Source: Phytophthora quininea (lineage: Eukaryota > Oomycota > Peronosporomycetes > Peronosporales > Peronosporaceae). From it: a stretch of 64,000 nucleotides of DNA. How positions within the stretch are numbered: the first letter of the stretch is position 1; each line of letters starts with the position of its first letter. This document shows, one piece after another, positions 1 through 10,185 of this stretch. The notes beneath the pieces were generated by a model. It made no database searches. It saw only the letters and a program-made list of their open reading frames with translations, and had not been told where the DNA came from. A program made the translations under genes and the position numbers. The stretch is from positions 434,001-498,000 of the forward strand of contig JAAVTG010000043.1 of assembly GCA_011947345.1 (NCBI GenBank), read 5' to 3'.

Positions 1-1231
1 GTCGACGGGGACGTACTTCACCAGAGCTTTGACTTGAGCTGGAGTACTCACATCCGCCACGCCCCCGTTGCCAAGCTGACCGAAACAGCCTCGACCCCAG
101 GAGAAGACCGCGCCGGCGGATGAGATGGCAACGACAAAGTGGTTCCCGGAAGAGATTTTCACGATAGCGTGTCCAGCCAGAGCCTCCACCAGTCTGGGCG
201 ATTTCTCCACGACGACGACTTTAGGAGGTCGCTCAGCGTCTTCGTCTGCATCCTCATCCACCTCATCCACCTCATCGGTTTCATCTTCATCATCGTCTTC
301 AAGCTTCGTCATATCCACGACGGTGCCCGCAAGGTCTTCGTCACCATGATCATCTCCAATTGACTCGGGTCCTTCGAGTTCCTCGCCGTGGCCCAACTGA
401 CCAAACACTTGAGAGCCCCACGAATACACGCGCCCGTGATCTAAGCAGCAAACGGGCATGGTCAATACGAGCCAAACGCCTTCAGACCTCAATTTCCAAC
501 GCACCATCCAGAGCGTAGGCTGCTAGATACCCGGCCTCCACGGCGACAAACCTCGGCCGCTCTGTGGGGAGATCAGTCTCGTCCATCAAGATCTCAACTG
601 GTCTCCACATCGCACTGCCGTCCTGCTTCATGAATAAGCGGCCGGACTGGAGAATGCGATTGTCATCTGACCAACACAGCACGGAAACACAATGGTCTCT
701 CTACCAAAAGCAACCCGACACAATATCTCTATCTGGCCTACCTGTGAGAAAGAGACTCAGTCGATTTCCAGCCGACACATCTCGAACGATAGCCCGGCGG
801 AATGCTGCCAGGCTTTTAATCTCCACTGCACGTCGAGTGTTGTTGTGTCCCAGAGCTCCGTCAGTATGACCATACCCCCAAGACACAGGTCGAGTCTCCA
901 ACGCAGCCTGGTGCGCTGCTCGGAAGATGGTGGTCACTACTCGATATGCTTCCCCGACTGCAGGTCCTGGGAACCACGTTGCAATTCGATCAGAAGACAG
1001 GAAGCTATCGTTCGGTGCTAGACCCTTGAAGGATTCTCGCTCGAGGAAGGAGTCCGTCTCATGGTACTTGAGTCGCCGCGCAATTCGCTGTTTCCGCGGT
1101 TGCGACTGCGTCGTTGGTGGATTGACACTGGGTTGAACTGGCGTCGGTGGTGAGGGTCTAGCACTGGCAGGAACGACTGCATTGCGTCGCTCGGATCTGG
1201 GAGACGCTGCCTTTGCCATCACGTGTGGCAT
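1..1231 (-). CDS. RCC1-repeat protein, 3' end outside the window
   Basis: Minus-strand gene with three exons that fit GT-AG rules: 742-1231, 505-666 and 1-440, with introns at 667-741 (75 nt) and 441-504 (64 nt). The start is the ATG at 1231. The first 50 or so residues are rich in Pro, Ser and Arg and look disordered. After that come RCC1-type blades: SWGYGHTDGALGHN, then YSWGSQVFGQLGHGEE after the second intron, then FSWGRGCFGQLGNGG near the window edge. An acidic Asp/Glu-rich insert of about 30 residues lies between two blades. RCC1 propellers act in guanine-nucleotide exchange, chromatin binding or as protein-protein scaffolds; which of these applies here cannot be told. The reading frame is open at the edge, so the C-terminus is missing. 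The splice choices restore the repeat register, so the gene model is fairly secure. Confidence 0.85.
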
Positions 1232-1378
1232 CTCGACAAGACTTCCGACCTTTCACATCGTAACTCGAACACTCAATTGACTGTCATCGGTAGGCTTTCT
1301 GGATTCGTATGTGCTTGCTACGGTAGTCTCGTTTTCTACTTGTGGTTTTGATCTCGATGGGTAGTGAATGAAGAGTCC

Positions 1379-1753
1379 TTACTCCAACAAGAACGGGAAG
1401 TTGGTGGGCATATCCGTGATCCCAGCCTTCTTGCGGCACTGAGCCAGCTCCATCTCGCACCGGTTGGGGTAAGTATTTCCTTCCTCGTCGCCGACCGGGT
1501 CGTACTCTTGCGTGCACAGGAAGGCGCATTGAGAAGGAGGAAGCGTCAGGCGAGGGCACCGTCCTTCCGAGACTTGGGTCACGTTGCCGTCGCTCTTGCA
1601 GGATGCAATGCTCAGCTCGCACTTGTTGGAGTACGTGAAGCCATCGGATCCGCAGACTGGCTGCTCCACATCGGGACATCCATCCGGACAATTGCTGGCA
1701 GCGTTGGTAGACACGACGGCGAGTGCTGCAAGAAGACAGAAGAAAACCTTCAT
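1379..1753 (-). CDS. secreted two-domain Kazal-type protease inhibitor
   Basis: A 124-residue protein with a hydrophobic signal peptide (about residues 1-18) and two Kazal domains. Domain 1 (about residues 22-66) has all six Cys and the signature CGSDGFTYSNKC. The residue two after the second Cys, the usual P1 site, is Asp. Domain 2 (about residues 76-117) has the first, second, fourth and fifth Cys but lacks the third (Gly in its place) and the sixth. Oomycete EPI-type inhibitors are secreted into the plant apoplast and block subtilisin-like host proteases; P1 Asp and four-Cys Kazal domains are known among them. By inference this protein has the same general role. There is no intron. The gene has a near-ideal oomycete core promoter 31 bp upstream of the ATG, so transcription probably starts there. 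Confidence 0.92.
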   Translation of the reverse strand: MKVFFCLLAALAVVSTNAASNCPDGCPDVEQPVCGSDGFTYSNKCELSIASCKSDGNVTQVSEGRCPRLTLPPSQCAFLCTQEYDPVGDEEGNTYPNRCEMELAQCRKKAGITDMPTNFPFLLE

Positions 1754-1783
1754 GGCTTGGTTGCTACTTGCTGTACTTGCTGG

Positions 1784-1799
1784 AAATTGGAGAATGAGC
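1784..1799 (-). promoter_or_regulatory. oomycete core promoter (Inr+FPR) of the Kazal gene
   Basis: The minus strand reads GCTCATTCTCCAATTT, a full match to the oomycete core promoter consensus GCTCATTYYNCAWTTT. It lies 31 bp upstream of the Kazal ATG at 1753, the usual distance. It supports both the start codon chosen and the assignment of the window to an oomycete. Confidence 0.85.
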
Positions 1800-2123
1800 G
1801 CTCTTTAAAGTCCTCTGAAGTCGTGGCAACGCAACACCTCAGAGCCGATTCAACAGCCGATTCCTTTGCTGTTCGTGGGGATCGGGATGTTGACGTGGCC
1901 TTGATTACGATGCCATCGCTTACCACAGCCTAGCAGCAAGCACGAAGGTCATGAATGATGTGGACGTGGTGAAGATGAATGCGCCCCCGTCCTTGACAAA
2001 AGAAGAAATCGAGTGGCTCAGTTCATCTTCTGCCGTCTAGGAACGGTGTCGAGCCCCGCGAGCCGAAGCTTGATCGGACGATCGTCATTGAGAAAGTCGA
2101 TGGGTCGATCCGTGAGAAGCTCA

Positions 2124-2143
2124 GGGCCGTTCTTATTTTCCCG
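2124..2143 (+). repeat. left terminal inverted repeat of Harbinger element
   Basis: Twenty bases identical to the reverse complement of 3152-3171. The adjoining TCA at 2121-2123 is the left copy of the target duplication. Confidence 0.9.
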
Positions 2144-2305
2144 GGATTGGGATGATCTCCCACTGGGATTTCTCCCGAAATAAGAACCACTGTGTGGGAT
2201 TTTGTGTTGCCCACACTACTACCTCACTATATAAAAATACCTACCCAATTTAATATTGCCCTCACGGTTGCTCACGGCCATTCACAAAGACGATCAGAGT
2301 ACACG

Positions 2306-2656
2306 ATGGAGCTGCAGCAAGCCACGAATAGCGTACAGCAGGCAGATGAAGATACAGAAGTGGTAAGTGTATGGGCGTTGATTTTCATAAATTCATTAAA
2401 TGAGTGTAGTGAGAAACTTTCTGGACCCAAATTTATATGGGGACAATACGTAGCTGAGGTGCTGACCCACCCAGGACGCTTTCAGCGTCGCTATAGAATG
2501 AGTTTCGACGCGTTCGAGCAGCTGAGTGAGTTGCTAGAACCGATTCTACGTGTTTTTCACCCTTATGCTACAGTTCGTGTAGAAATTGTGTTGCATTGTA
2601 CGTTAAGGTGGCTAGCAGGAGGTTCTTATGAGGACATTTCAGCTATTGCCTCATAA
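2306..2656 (+). pseudogene. Harbinger-like transposase, N-terminal fragment
   Basis: From the ATG at 2306 the frame codes for 116 residues. The stretch RRYRMSFDAFEQLSELLEP followed by LRWLAGGSYEDISAIA resembles the N-terminal helical region of PIF/Harbinger transposases (fold R-F-M-S-..-F..L...L, then LA.G.SY..IA). The stop falls just where the helix-turn-helix would continue toward the DDE nuclease, so the catalytic domain is absent. The 3' end overlaps tail-to-tail with the minus-strand companion gene. Confidence 0.6.
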
Positions 2657-3009
2657 AGTGTGCCTACATTTTTCGTTATAGTATGCGTGTCAAGTGCGTG
2701 TCGGGTTGCGGGATCACCCAAGGTCAGCAAGTCATTGCAGTAGGTGTCCGAAAACAGCACATTTAGAAGGCGAAATACGCAGTCGACTGTCTTATTGCTC
2801 TGCTTCGCTTGTTGAAAGGGATCTTGCACGACACCTGTTGCTGTAATGACACCAGCAACCAGCATGCTTGCTCGCAAAGCTTCGAGGTAGGATGCCTTAT
2901 TCTGCGACGCGGGGGTGGACTTCAGGCGCCTGCACTCACCACGGAGCGCGTTCGCACTCCACTTCTTGTAGTCCTCCATCGCGCTCTCCACGCGCTCCAG
3001 CTCCTCCAT
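2626..3009 (-). CDS. small transposon-encoded protein with SAP/HeH-like segment
   Basis: 127 residues from the ATG at 3009; the frame is open further upstream but without a better ATG. The segment YKKWSANALRGECRRLK, continuing to KASYLEALRA, resembles a small helix-extended-helix (SAP-like) DNA-binding motif. The C-terminal half is not recognised. It lies wholly within the Harbinger-like element. PIF/Harbinger transposons normally carry a second, DNA-binding protein besides the transposase, so by inference this is that companion. The similarity is weak. Confidence 0.45.
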   Translation of the reverse strand: MEELERVESAMEDYKKWSANALRGECRRLKSTPASQNKASYLEALRASMLVAGVITATGVVQDPFQQAKQSNKTVDCVFRLLNVLFSDTYCNDLLTLGDPATRHALDTHTITKNVGTLYEAIAEMSS

Positions 3010-3151
3010 CGTGGTTGCCCTAGTGCCAACCGTCCCAGTCCCGGCGACGCGAAAGACACCTGGGAGCGGGAGAATTACGGGAGTGGTGGGCGTCCCGCGC
3101 ACTCGCAAACCAGCCAACAGACGTGGCGTATTTGCTCCCGGGAACTGGGAG

Positions 3152-3171
3152 CGGGAAAATAAGAACGGCCC
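3152..3171 (-). repeat. right terminal inverted repeat of Harbinger element
   Basis: Perfect inverted partner of 2124-2143, followed by the right TCA target copy at 3172-3174. Confidence 0.9.
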
Positions 3172-3619
3172 TCAGCCCCGAGACGATCCGGCTGGTGAAT
3201 CAAGTGCTCAAGCAGTTGAAGCCCAACGAAGAAGCGCTCGTCGTCCAGATCATGAGCCGAGAGAAACTCCATGCAGTGCTGACGGGGAAACACTCGCCCT
3301 TCGCTCCGCAAGAAACCGCGGATGCCTCCTTTGCCGCATTTCAGGCGTGGCTGATCGCTGGCCCCAAGAAGTTCCACCCCAATGTGAAGACTCTACAGGA
3401 GAAGGACTCGCTGGTAGCTTTTGCTTTTAAGATGCCGTTTGGCCAGCTCTTGGATATCGCGGGTGAGTGGCACCGACTTGAGTGGTGCCAAGACGTTGGA
3501 AATTCGATCGCGATGCTGCTCGCGGTTATCAATGAAAGCAGCAGACGTCCGGTTCTGATGGAGCTCAACAGAAAGAAATTTGCTTCACGGATGGCGGCCA
3601 GTGCCACAAGTGTTTGATT

Positions 3620-4349
3620 GACAAGTCAGGATGCCAGTTGATAATCAATCAAGGTTTTCAAACACGCATCCATAGTAAAACCAACCGCCAAAGGCAATTT
3701 ACCAATGCGAAGACGAAACGCGCCACCAAAGAAGGCCACGGTGTGTGGATATTCCTGCGACTTTCCACTAAACAATACGCTAGTCGTCACTGCGCTCGAA
3801 TTGTCCAACTTGCATTCTCGCTGGTTGCTGGCCAGGATGCAGGACTACCAGGAACGAGACTTTGTAACAAACGCTTCGACTCGTCTCCTTCCAACCTCAG
3901 CATTCCAAGAAGTTTGCAAACAGGATGCCCTGAACTCCATTCCGTCAAGACGAATTACAAGACGAGTTAAAAACTGGGTGTTGCCTCGTTCTCAAAGGAG
4001 CTGCCTTTGCTCGTCGTCACAACCCATCTTCACATCAACCATGCGACTTTGTTCACGAAATACCCCACGCCAACAATGGCTGTCACAACAGGAAATCGAT
4101 CCACAATCTTATTCCATGGGCGGAACTTTGCCGAGCGGGCGGACCTTCACTTGGCTGTTCTTCGAGTGTGTCCCTATGATAATCACAACCAAGCCACAGC
4201 TCGGACAGATTCCGTCGTCTGGAAGTCTCCGCACAAAGCGTGTTTACCGCCACACACACGTTCTATGAACACTCCCTGCGCCACTAATCCTGCTGCCCCT
4301 GCAACACTAAATCCAAAATACTGCCCTCTCCACCCAAACGTACATAAGC
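3620..4349. other. intergenic stretch, no convincing gene
   Basis: Several overlapping open frames occur on both strands, the longest about 187 codons on the plus strand at 3705-4268. None shows a recognisable domain, consistent composition or a core promoter. I regard them as chance frames. Confidence 0.4.
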
Positions 4350-4350
4350 G

Positions 4351-4366
4351 TTTCATTCCGCAATTC
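4351..4366 (+). promoter_or_regulatory. oomycete core promoter of the DAHP synthase gene
   Basis: TTTCATTCCGCAATTC matches 13 of 16 positions of the oomycete core promoter consensus and lies 23 bp upstream of the ATG at 4390. Confidence 0.65.
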
Positions 4367-4389
4367 GCGTCCAACCGACACAAGACAAG

Positions 4390-5514
4390 ATGCAGCCTGA
4401 ACCGCAAAGCCCCCGCGCCACCAAGCGTCAGCGTCTGGAAGACCGCAACGTGCTGGCCATCAAACCTCTGGTGCCGCCCGCCTGCGTGCTGGAGGAGCTG
4501 CCAGTGACCCCGCAAGTGCACGACCTGGTGGACGCCAGTCGCGAGGCCGTGTCGCGCATCCTGCACGGCCAGGACGACCGTCTCGTGGTCATCGTGGGCC
4601 CATGCTCCATCCACGACGTGGCCGCTGCCATGGACTACGCCAAGCGACTGAAAACGCTGGCCGACGAGCTCAACGGAGAGCTGCTGGTGATCATGCGCAC
4701 GTACTTTGAGAAGCCACGCACCACCATCGGCTGGAAGGGACTCATCAACGACCCAGACCTGAACAAGAGCTTCAACATCAACAAGGGCATCCGCATCGCT
4801 CGTAAGCTCCTGCTAGACGTCAACGCACTGGGACTGCCTGTCAGTCTCGAGTTCCTGGACACCATCTCCCCTCAATTCACCTCCGACCTCATCTCCTGGG
4901 GAGCTATCGGAGCTCGCACGACCGAGTCCCAACTGCACCGCGAGCTCACGAGTGGGCTGTCGATGCCTGTGGGCTTTAAGAACGGCACGGGAGGTAACGC
5001 TAAGGTGGCGGTGGACGCTGCAGTGGCGTCGTCGCAGCCTCACAACTTCCTGGGGCTCAATGAGCACGGACTGGCATCGATTGTGCGCACCAAGGGCAAC
5101 AAAGACTGCCACGTGATCCTGCGCGGAGGATCCAGCGGACCTAACTACGAAGAGAAGTACATCAACGAAGCGGCCGAGCAGCTCGTCAAGGCCAAACAGC
5201 CGTCCAAAATCATGGTCGACTGCTCCCACGGCAACTCCCGCAAGTTGCACTCCAACCAGCCAAAGGTGGCCAGCTACCTCGCTGGGATTGTTGCAGAAGG
5301 CAACACGAACATCCTTGGCGTCATGATCGAGTCCAACATCGTAGAGGGTAACCAGTCGCTGGGAGACGACCCGTCCAAGCTCATCTATGGCAAGAGCATC
5401 ACGGACGCCTGCATCAACTGGGACGACACGGTCTCCGTGCTGAAGGAACTTGCTGCTGCGGTCACGAAGCGACGCAAACGCGCCGCTGCTGAGCCCACCG
5501 CCAACTATATGTAG
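4390..5514 (+). CDS. type I DAHP synthase (shikimate pathway)
   Basis: An intact, intron-free gene of 374 codons. The enzyme (EC 2.5.1.54) condenses phosphoenolpyruvate and erythrose 4-phosphate to DAHP, the first step toward Phe, Tyr and Trp. It is of the microbial AroF/G/H (class I) type. Visible family motifs in order: VIVGPCSIHD (about residue 67), EKPRTTIGWKG, GAIGARTTESQ, GFKNGTGG, ILRGGSSGPNY and IMVDCSHGNSRK. These include the metal- and PEP-binding Cys, Lys, Arg and His positions of the family. The length fits the usual 350-380 residues. The first 25 or so residues are charged and variable, with no clear targeting signal, so it probably acts in the cytosol. A core promoter precedes it. 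The C-terminal run KRRKRAAA is basic. Confidence 0.95.
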   Translation: MQPEPQSPRATKRQRLEDRNVLAIKPLVPPACVLEELPVTPQVHDLVDASREAVSRILHGQDDRLVVIVGPCSIHDVAAAMDYAKRLKTLADELNGELLVIMRTYFEKPRTTIGWKGLINDPDLNKSFNINKGIRIARKLLLDVNALGLPVSLEFLDTISPQFTSDLISWGAIGARTTESQLHRELTSGLSMPVGFKNGTGGNAKVAVDAAVASSQPHNFLGLNEHGLASIVRTKGNKDCHVILRGGSSGPNYEEKYINEAAEQLVKAKQPSKIMVDCSHGNSRKLHSNQPKVASYLAGIVAEGNTNILGVMIESNIVEGNQSLGDDPSKLIYGKSITDACINWDDTVSVLKELAAAVTKRRKRAAAEPTANYM

Positions 5515-5546
5515 TTAGTTATCTATGCGCACCGTCAATATAGGGC

Positions 5547-6080
5547 ATGTCTGCTTCATACATACCGCATTTGAACGGTCCGTTTTACTGTCCAGTTGTT
5601 GTTTGCACCAACAAGCTCCGATCCGCGACAAATAACAGCATGATTTTTCCAATTGCTGAAGCATGTAGACTGCCAATTTACGAATGTTTAGCTGTGCCAT
5701 CGTCACGCTCAAGAAAAATCGTCGAAAACCTAGCCAATGTAAGCGATGATCTTGCGGGTCGAATGCCAATGAAGCTTCTCAACTTCATTGGTATACCAGT
5801 CATGCTGACACGTAAGCACCCAATGCTGCTTGATGCGGATATTATAGCAAATGGAGTTCTTGGAACGATTGTCGGGATATTCCCACCTTCAGAAGAGCTG
5901 CCTTTCATCTCATACACCGTTATTGACGTGATAGTTCACAAACTGCAACGGCTGCTACAGCTACTGCTAATTAAAGTCCATGGCTGCCACAAGAAAATCG
6001 TAGCTGGGTTTCCAGACGGTGTATGCTGGCTTTTGTGCATGAGTGGACGAGCGGTTTTTCCTCTGGCCGGCATGGCTTGA
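5547..6080 (+). pseudogene. Pif1-like helicase, middle fragment (left of insertion)
   Basis: The frame contains PVVVCTNKLRSATNN, IPMKL-type sequence as RMPMKLLNFIGIPVMLTRK and DADIIANGVLGTIVGIFPP, then LLIKVHGCHKKIVAGFP. This order resembles the region between the motor core and motif V in Pif1-type SF1 helicases (as in Helitrons and orphan Pif1 genes of oomycetes). The similarity is lost at about 6010-6070, where the retroelement sequence begins. The N-terminal Walker A and B part is not present upstream: DAHP synthase ends at 5514. So this was already a fragment or a 5'-truncated copy. Confidence 0.55.
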
Positions 6081-6147
6081 AGTTTACAAACCGAGCAGGT
6101 GAAGTTTCTGGCCGATCTACATCCGTTGGAACTCACCTCGAGCTCGA

Positions 6148-6289
6148 CCACAAAACTCTCCACCTGGCTGACCCTGTCCGAAGGTGAGAGATCTGCGACG
6201 TAGCTGTCGCGAACAGAGCCACAAAGTTCTCCACCTGGCTGATCTTATCTGAAGGTGCAAGGACTGCGACTTTAGTGTCACCTACCGCC
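6148..6289. repeat. imperfect 71-bp tandem duplication
   Basis: CCACAAAACTCTCCACCTGG at 6148 recurs with small changes at 6219 (CCACAAAGTTCTCCACCTGG). The similarity continues through a CTGA..T.TC.GAAGGTG stretch and a TGCGAC segment, giving two copies offset by 71 bp. They sit near the left end of the DIRS-like element and may be part of its terminal structure. Confidence 0.55.
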
Positions 6290-6579
6290 TCGCCAAGAGC
6301 CCTGTGAACCCTCAACTGGGAGTCACTTGCAATTTTGCCACGCTCAGTTCACTACAAGCCGTCCTCAAGTTCCCATCACCCTCTACCAGCTATGCGACAA
6401 CTGCTTCTAGTTCTCCCGGAGGACCTACCTCACGTTGGTTTAGAAGGGCTGACCTACGCTGAAGTAGTGTCGAGAGGGTCGACTTCATCAGCGCGCATTC
6501 AGCTTCCGCCATGCGCTGATGAGGAGCCCCACAGGCGTGTGAATATTCTACGCGAGCTCGTGGACGACCGATAAGTACC

Positions 6580-8454
6580 ACCCAAGGAAAGTTCAGCTGA
6601 TGGACCGGGGTGGAAGCTACGGCGAGCCATATACACCATTCGAGACAACGCGTTTCTCCATGGCCAAGTCACCGGTTATGACAGGGACGTGTTTGTCCTA
6701 TCTACTTCTGGTGGAGAAACGACTGTGTCGCTCGACGCAGTGACGGAGATTGCGCCTGTCATCGCGTTCTTGTTGTGGAAGACACAATTACTACCATCTA
6801 TCAACTCTACTGAGAAGGTGGAAGAAGCGCATGCTGCCATCCTTGATCGACTTCTCGGTCAAAACGGCCAGCGAGCAATGAAAAACATTCGCAAGCTACT
6901 GACGGGAATTGCTACGTCTTCGTCAATCCCAAAACCGTCCGACCGGATTGCGTGGGTGTGTCCACGGACGGGCGTAACGCGCTTGATCCGCGTTGGACAC
7001 GTGGTCGACTTTGCGTACTACATCGACGGCGGAAAAACGGTGCCTCCACGACTTCAGCTTGGTGAACATTTTTGCGACGATCCGAGAGCAAGCCCCCATT
7101 GACCTCACAAAGTCACGACTCGCCACGATCGACAAGCTTCGTGACAGACCATGGGACTGGAGAAGGCGACGATCGCTTCGAGGATCTTCTGTCTACACTT
7201 GCATCGGCCAGCGCAGCTCATATTAACAGTCGAGAGACCGATGCGACGCCAGCCGCGACGAACCAAGACATTGAGTTAGGTCATCCGACCACTCACGCTA
7301 TTCTCAGAGCCCTAGCGGGCCAACCAGACTTGCTGCGAGACTACGTTGACCAGCTTGAGCGCACATCGAAACGGCAGCGGACGGCCTACGCGCAAGGCCA
7401 TCAGAACACCAAAAGTCAACCAGTAGCGGGAACTTTGCCAGTACGACAACGTCAAGATGGAGCGGTTCGGAATTCGGCTATTTCGGACCTGATCCCGGAA
7501 GGAAGAGGTGGTAATCGCTAGCGTTTTCAACCCTCGGCGACGCAAGCAGCAGTACATTGCGCTATCACATCAGCTAATCACGAAGGTAAGGATGACCCCA
7601 TGGTGTTTATTGATCACGCACGAGCCTCAGACGCGACGAGATTCATGCCGCACCCTGCAATTATGCGCCGTCTATACTCTTTCGAATTCGGGCCAGGAGA
7701 GCTGTCGATTCTGCACCTTATCCGGTTCGACCTGGACGCCCAATTTGAGCTGTCGAATTCGCACAGTGTAAATTTAAGCAACTACTCCAACAAGATTAAC
7801 CTGCCAGCGACTCCAAAGAACCCGACACGGCTGCATTTGGTGTCGGCGATATCTGCGCTGACTGCCTTTGGAGACGAATTCTTTTCGCAATCGTCCCGCG
7901 CTATCGTGTCTGCAGCATCGTCGTTTGTCGAAAGTTTGATCGACTTTGATCCGTGGTCTCCAGTTGAAGTCAAGGCTATTGCATTTTGGTGCAGCAAGAT
8001 ATTTGGAGCATTTCGGCGTGCGGTGCAGATGGACCTGTTACATGGAACCAATACTCAGGTCCAAGTTCGAGCTCGGTTCACATTCCAAGACTCCGAGCTC
8101 AGCAGTTTGCTGTTTAAACTATCACGGGGCAACGGGATCTCATCAGCACAGCCGTCTATATTGCAATCAGCACGGTCATTCCCACCGAACCCAAGAATGG
8201 AGACTACGACAACAGTTTCTGCTGGTCGGAAAGGCCGTCCTGTTCCGGCAGACGTGAGCGCGGAGATTCCTAGGCAAAACGGCAACCAACTCTGCTTGCA
8301 GTACATTTCGACTCAAGGCTGTCCATCATCAAAGCGTGGTCAGTGCGTTCGCTCGTACCTGGAACACTTTGAAGTCTCGTCACTTCCGCCCATTGTGCAT
8401 GCATTCGTATGCAAGAGATATCGTGGATCGCGAGTTCCTCCAGCATCACTTTGA
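6580..8454 (+). pseudogene. gag-like region of the DIRS-like element
   Basis: Three successive plus-strand frames (about 6600-7102, 7072-7521 and 7600-8454) with no stop-free path through all of them. None matches a family I can name. The last contains CLQYISTQGC followed by a further Cys and a His (about 8295-8370), a small zinc-knuckle-like cluster of the kind found at gag C-termini. Its position just upstream of the RT also fits gag. Function is inferred from order only. Confidence 0.35.
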
Positions 8455-8532
8455 CTGGCGGCACCCAAGCTACAACAGCGCCAGCCCGCCAAACTTGCAA
8501 TCACAAGTAAAGCGGTCGAACAGGTTCGAATT

Positions 8533-10180
8533 ATGCTGGAGAAGCGTCTTCAAGAAGCGGAAACGAGCATTTTGAAGTCGCGCGTAAAACTCTTCGACGC
8601 AGTTCAGTGGAAATCCCAGTCCAAATCATCTTGCGCAATGACACGACAAAGCGAAGACCCAATCGACTACATCTGCGTGCTTGCGCTATCGGAATTTATT
8701 GTGCAGACCAAAGCATCTCTAACGGATGTAATACGGCAATGGCGCGGTCAAACAACGCGTGACACGCGGCCGAATAAAGCTCTGGATCCAGAACACTTGT
8801 CCTGGCTGCTACATGGGTACGAGCACGCAGAAGAAGTAACCCGCATCGTACAAGATGGAGTGTATCACTTGTTCAAACCGGGACCATCGAATCCTGCGTC
8901 GACTACTGCCCCCAAAATCATCGATCAGCACGCGAGTGGAAAACTGCGCTGTTACGAAGCATCGCCGAAGGCCAAGCCAATGGTTCATATCTTGTCGTCA
9001 ACAAGGAAGCTGCCAAACTCTGGCCGGAACTACATTTGAGCCCGTTTGGGTGTGTACCAAAAGCGGGTGTCGACCCGAATATTGAGGCTCGTGTCATACA
9101 CGACCTGTCGTATCCCCGAGGTGAGTCGACAAACGACCGGTCAGACCAAGCCAAGATACCACAACGCTCCTACAGCCACGTCGATGCGATCGCTAAGCGC
9201 ATTTTGGAGCTGCATCAACAATTTCCAGGAGTGAAATTATGCCTCATGAAGGGGGCGTGAAATCGGCATTTCGGCTGGTACCTGTACACCAGGATACTAG
9301 TCCGATGTTTGCCGGCCAAGTCCCTGAACACGACCTGGTTGTGGTGGACCTGTCACTTCCGTTTGGCTGGACCAAATCACCGGCCTATTATGGTCGCTTT
9401 GGCGAGGCAATTACATTTCTCGTTCGCCGTGAAAGTCCAAGTACCATGGACCCAGCTAGTTCAGACGATGATGCGTTCTTCTGTCATGACTGGGTCGATG
9501 ACTACGTGCTGGTAGAACCGGACACCATCGGACGACTGGATGCCTGCAGCGCCGCGTTACGACTAGCCATGATGGCTGTCCTTGGGCCACGATCGATCAA
9601 TCACAAGAAATTTACTGCGTGGAGCGAAAAGCTTGTCGCGCTCGGGCTTGAATGGAACACGAAGAAGCTGACAGTCTCGATGCCTGAACCGAAGATTGAG
9701 AAAGCCTTACACCGGATTCGAACGCTGAAACAGAAAGAGACTACTTCTCGCGCCAAACTAGAGAAGCTACTGGGCAGCCTTCGACACGTGTGCACCTGCA
9801 TCCGTGCTGGAAAACCATTCTTTCAACGGATCATTATGCTATGGAGACGAGCACCTCGATATAGCAAAGTGAAGCTACCACCAGAAGTCAAGGCTGACCT
9901 CGCTTGGTTCGAGTCGATTGTGACTTATGGGCGTCTTCGAAGTATTCCTTTGTCGTTCTTTTCAACATTACCGGATCCATCGGTAGAAATATATATGGAC
10001 GCGAGCGACGAAGGTCTCTGCGTATTATACCCGGTGGCACGCGAGTTTATTCGGGTTTGGTTCGACGATGAGAAACACGCGCTGATCAAGAGCGGCAGAT
10101 TTAGCATCAACTTCCGGGAACAACTGAGCACCACGTTCGCCGTTTTGTTATGGGGTGCACGCTGGAAACACGACAAGCGC
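8533..10180 (+). pseudogene. reverse transcriptase-RNase H of the DIRS-like element
   Basis: RT motifs in order: LSPFGCVPKAG (about 9036), RVIHDLSYP, then after a frameshift near 9250 VKSAFRLVPVH, LPFGWTKSPAYY and HDWVDDYVLVEP, where VDDY is the catalytic DD box. An RNase H start follows (EIYMDASDEGLCV, about 9985) and then FREQLSTTFAVLLWGARW. The upstream frame 8533-9039 is shifted relative to the RT core. Similarity stops near 10180, and the rest of RNase H seems to be deleted. The RT resembles DIRS elements rather than gypsy. Not functional as it stands. Confidence 0.65.
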
Positions 10181-10185
10181 TACAC

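Larger units (their letters stand above)
2124..3171. mobile_element. Harbinger/PIF-like DNA transposon, deletion derivative
   Basis: A 1,048-bp element bounded by perfect 20-bp terminal inverted repeats (2124-2143 and 3152-3171; GGGCCGTTCTTATTTTCCCG) and flanked by the 3-bp direct repeat TCA (2121-2123 and 3172-3174). Three-base target duplications are typical of PIF/Harbinger. It carries the N-terminal part of a Harbinger-like transposase on the plus strand and a small protein on the minus strand. The transposase stops before any DDE catalytic core, so the copy is non-autonomous and would need a full-length relative. The perfect TIRs and duplication suggest a fairly recent insertion. Confidence 0.85.
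1951..3617 (+). pseudogene. unrecognised gene split by a Harbinger-type transposon
   Basis: The right-hand part (3175-3617) codes for about 147 residues with no domain I recognise, ending at a stop at 3615-3617. The left flank of the transposon (2042-2123) is in the same reading frame once the element and one copy of the TCA target duplication are removed: EKVDGSIREK on the left runs directly into LSPETIRLVNQ on the right. A plausible ATG at 1951 opens a short frame (KEEIEWLSSS) that meets TAG at 2038-2040, one base out of register with the downstream frame. So there is also a one-base frameshift or an unseen splice. As written, the gene cannot make its full product. A truncated product could start inside the transposon end. 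Function unknown. Confidence 0.6.

Noticed and set aside
3705..4268. 187-codon frame upstream of DAHP synthase
   Set aside because: No domain or core promoter, and overlapping frames of similar length are common in this GC range.
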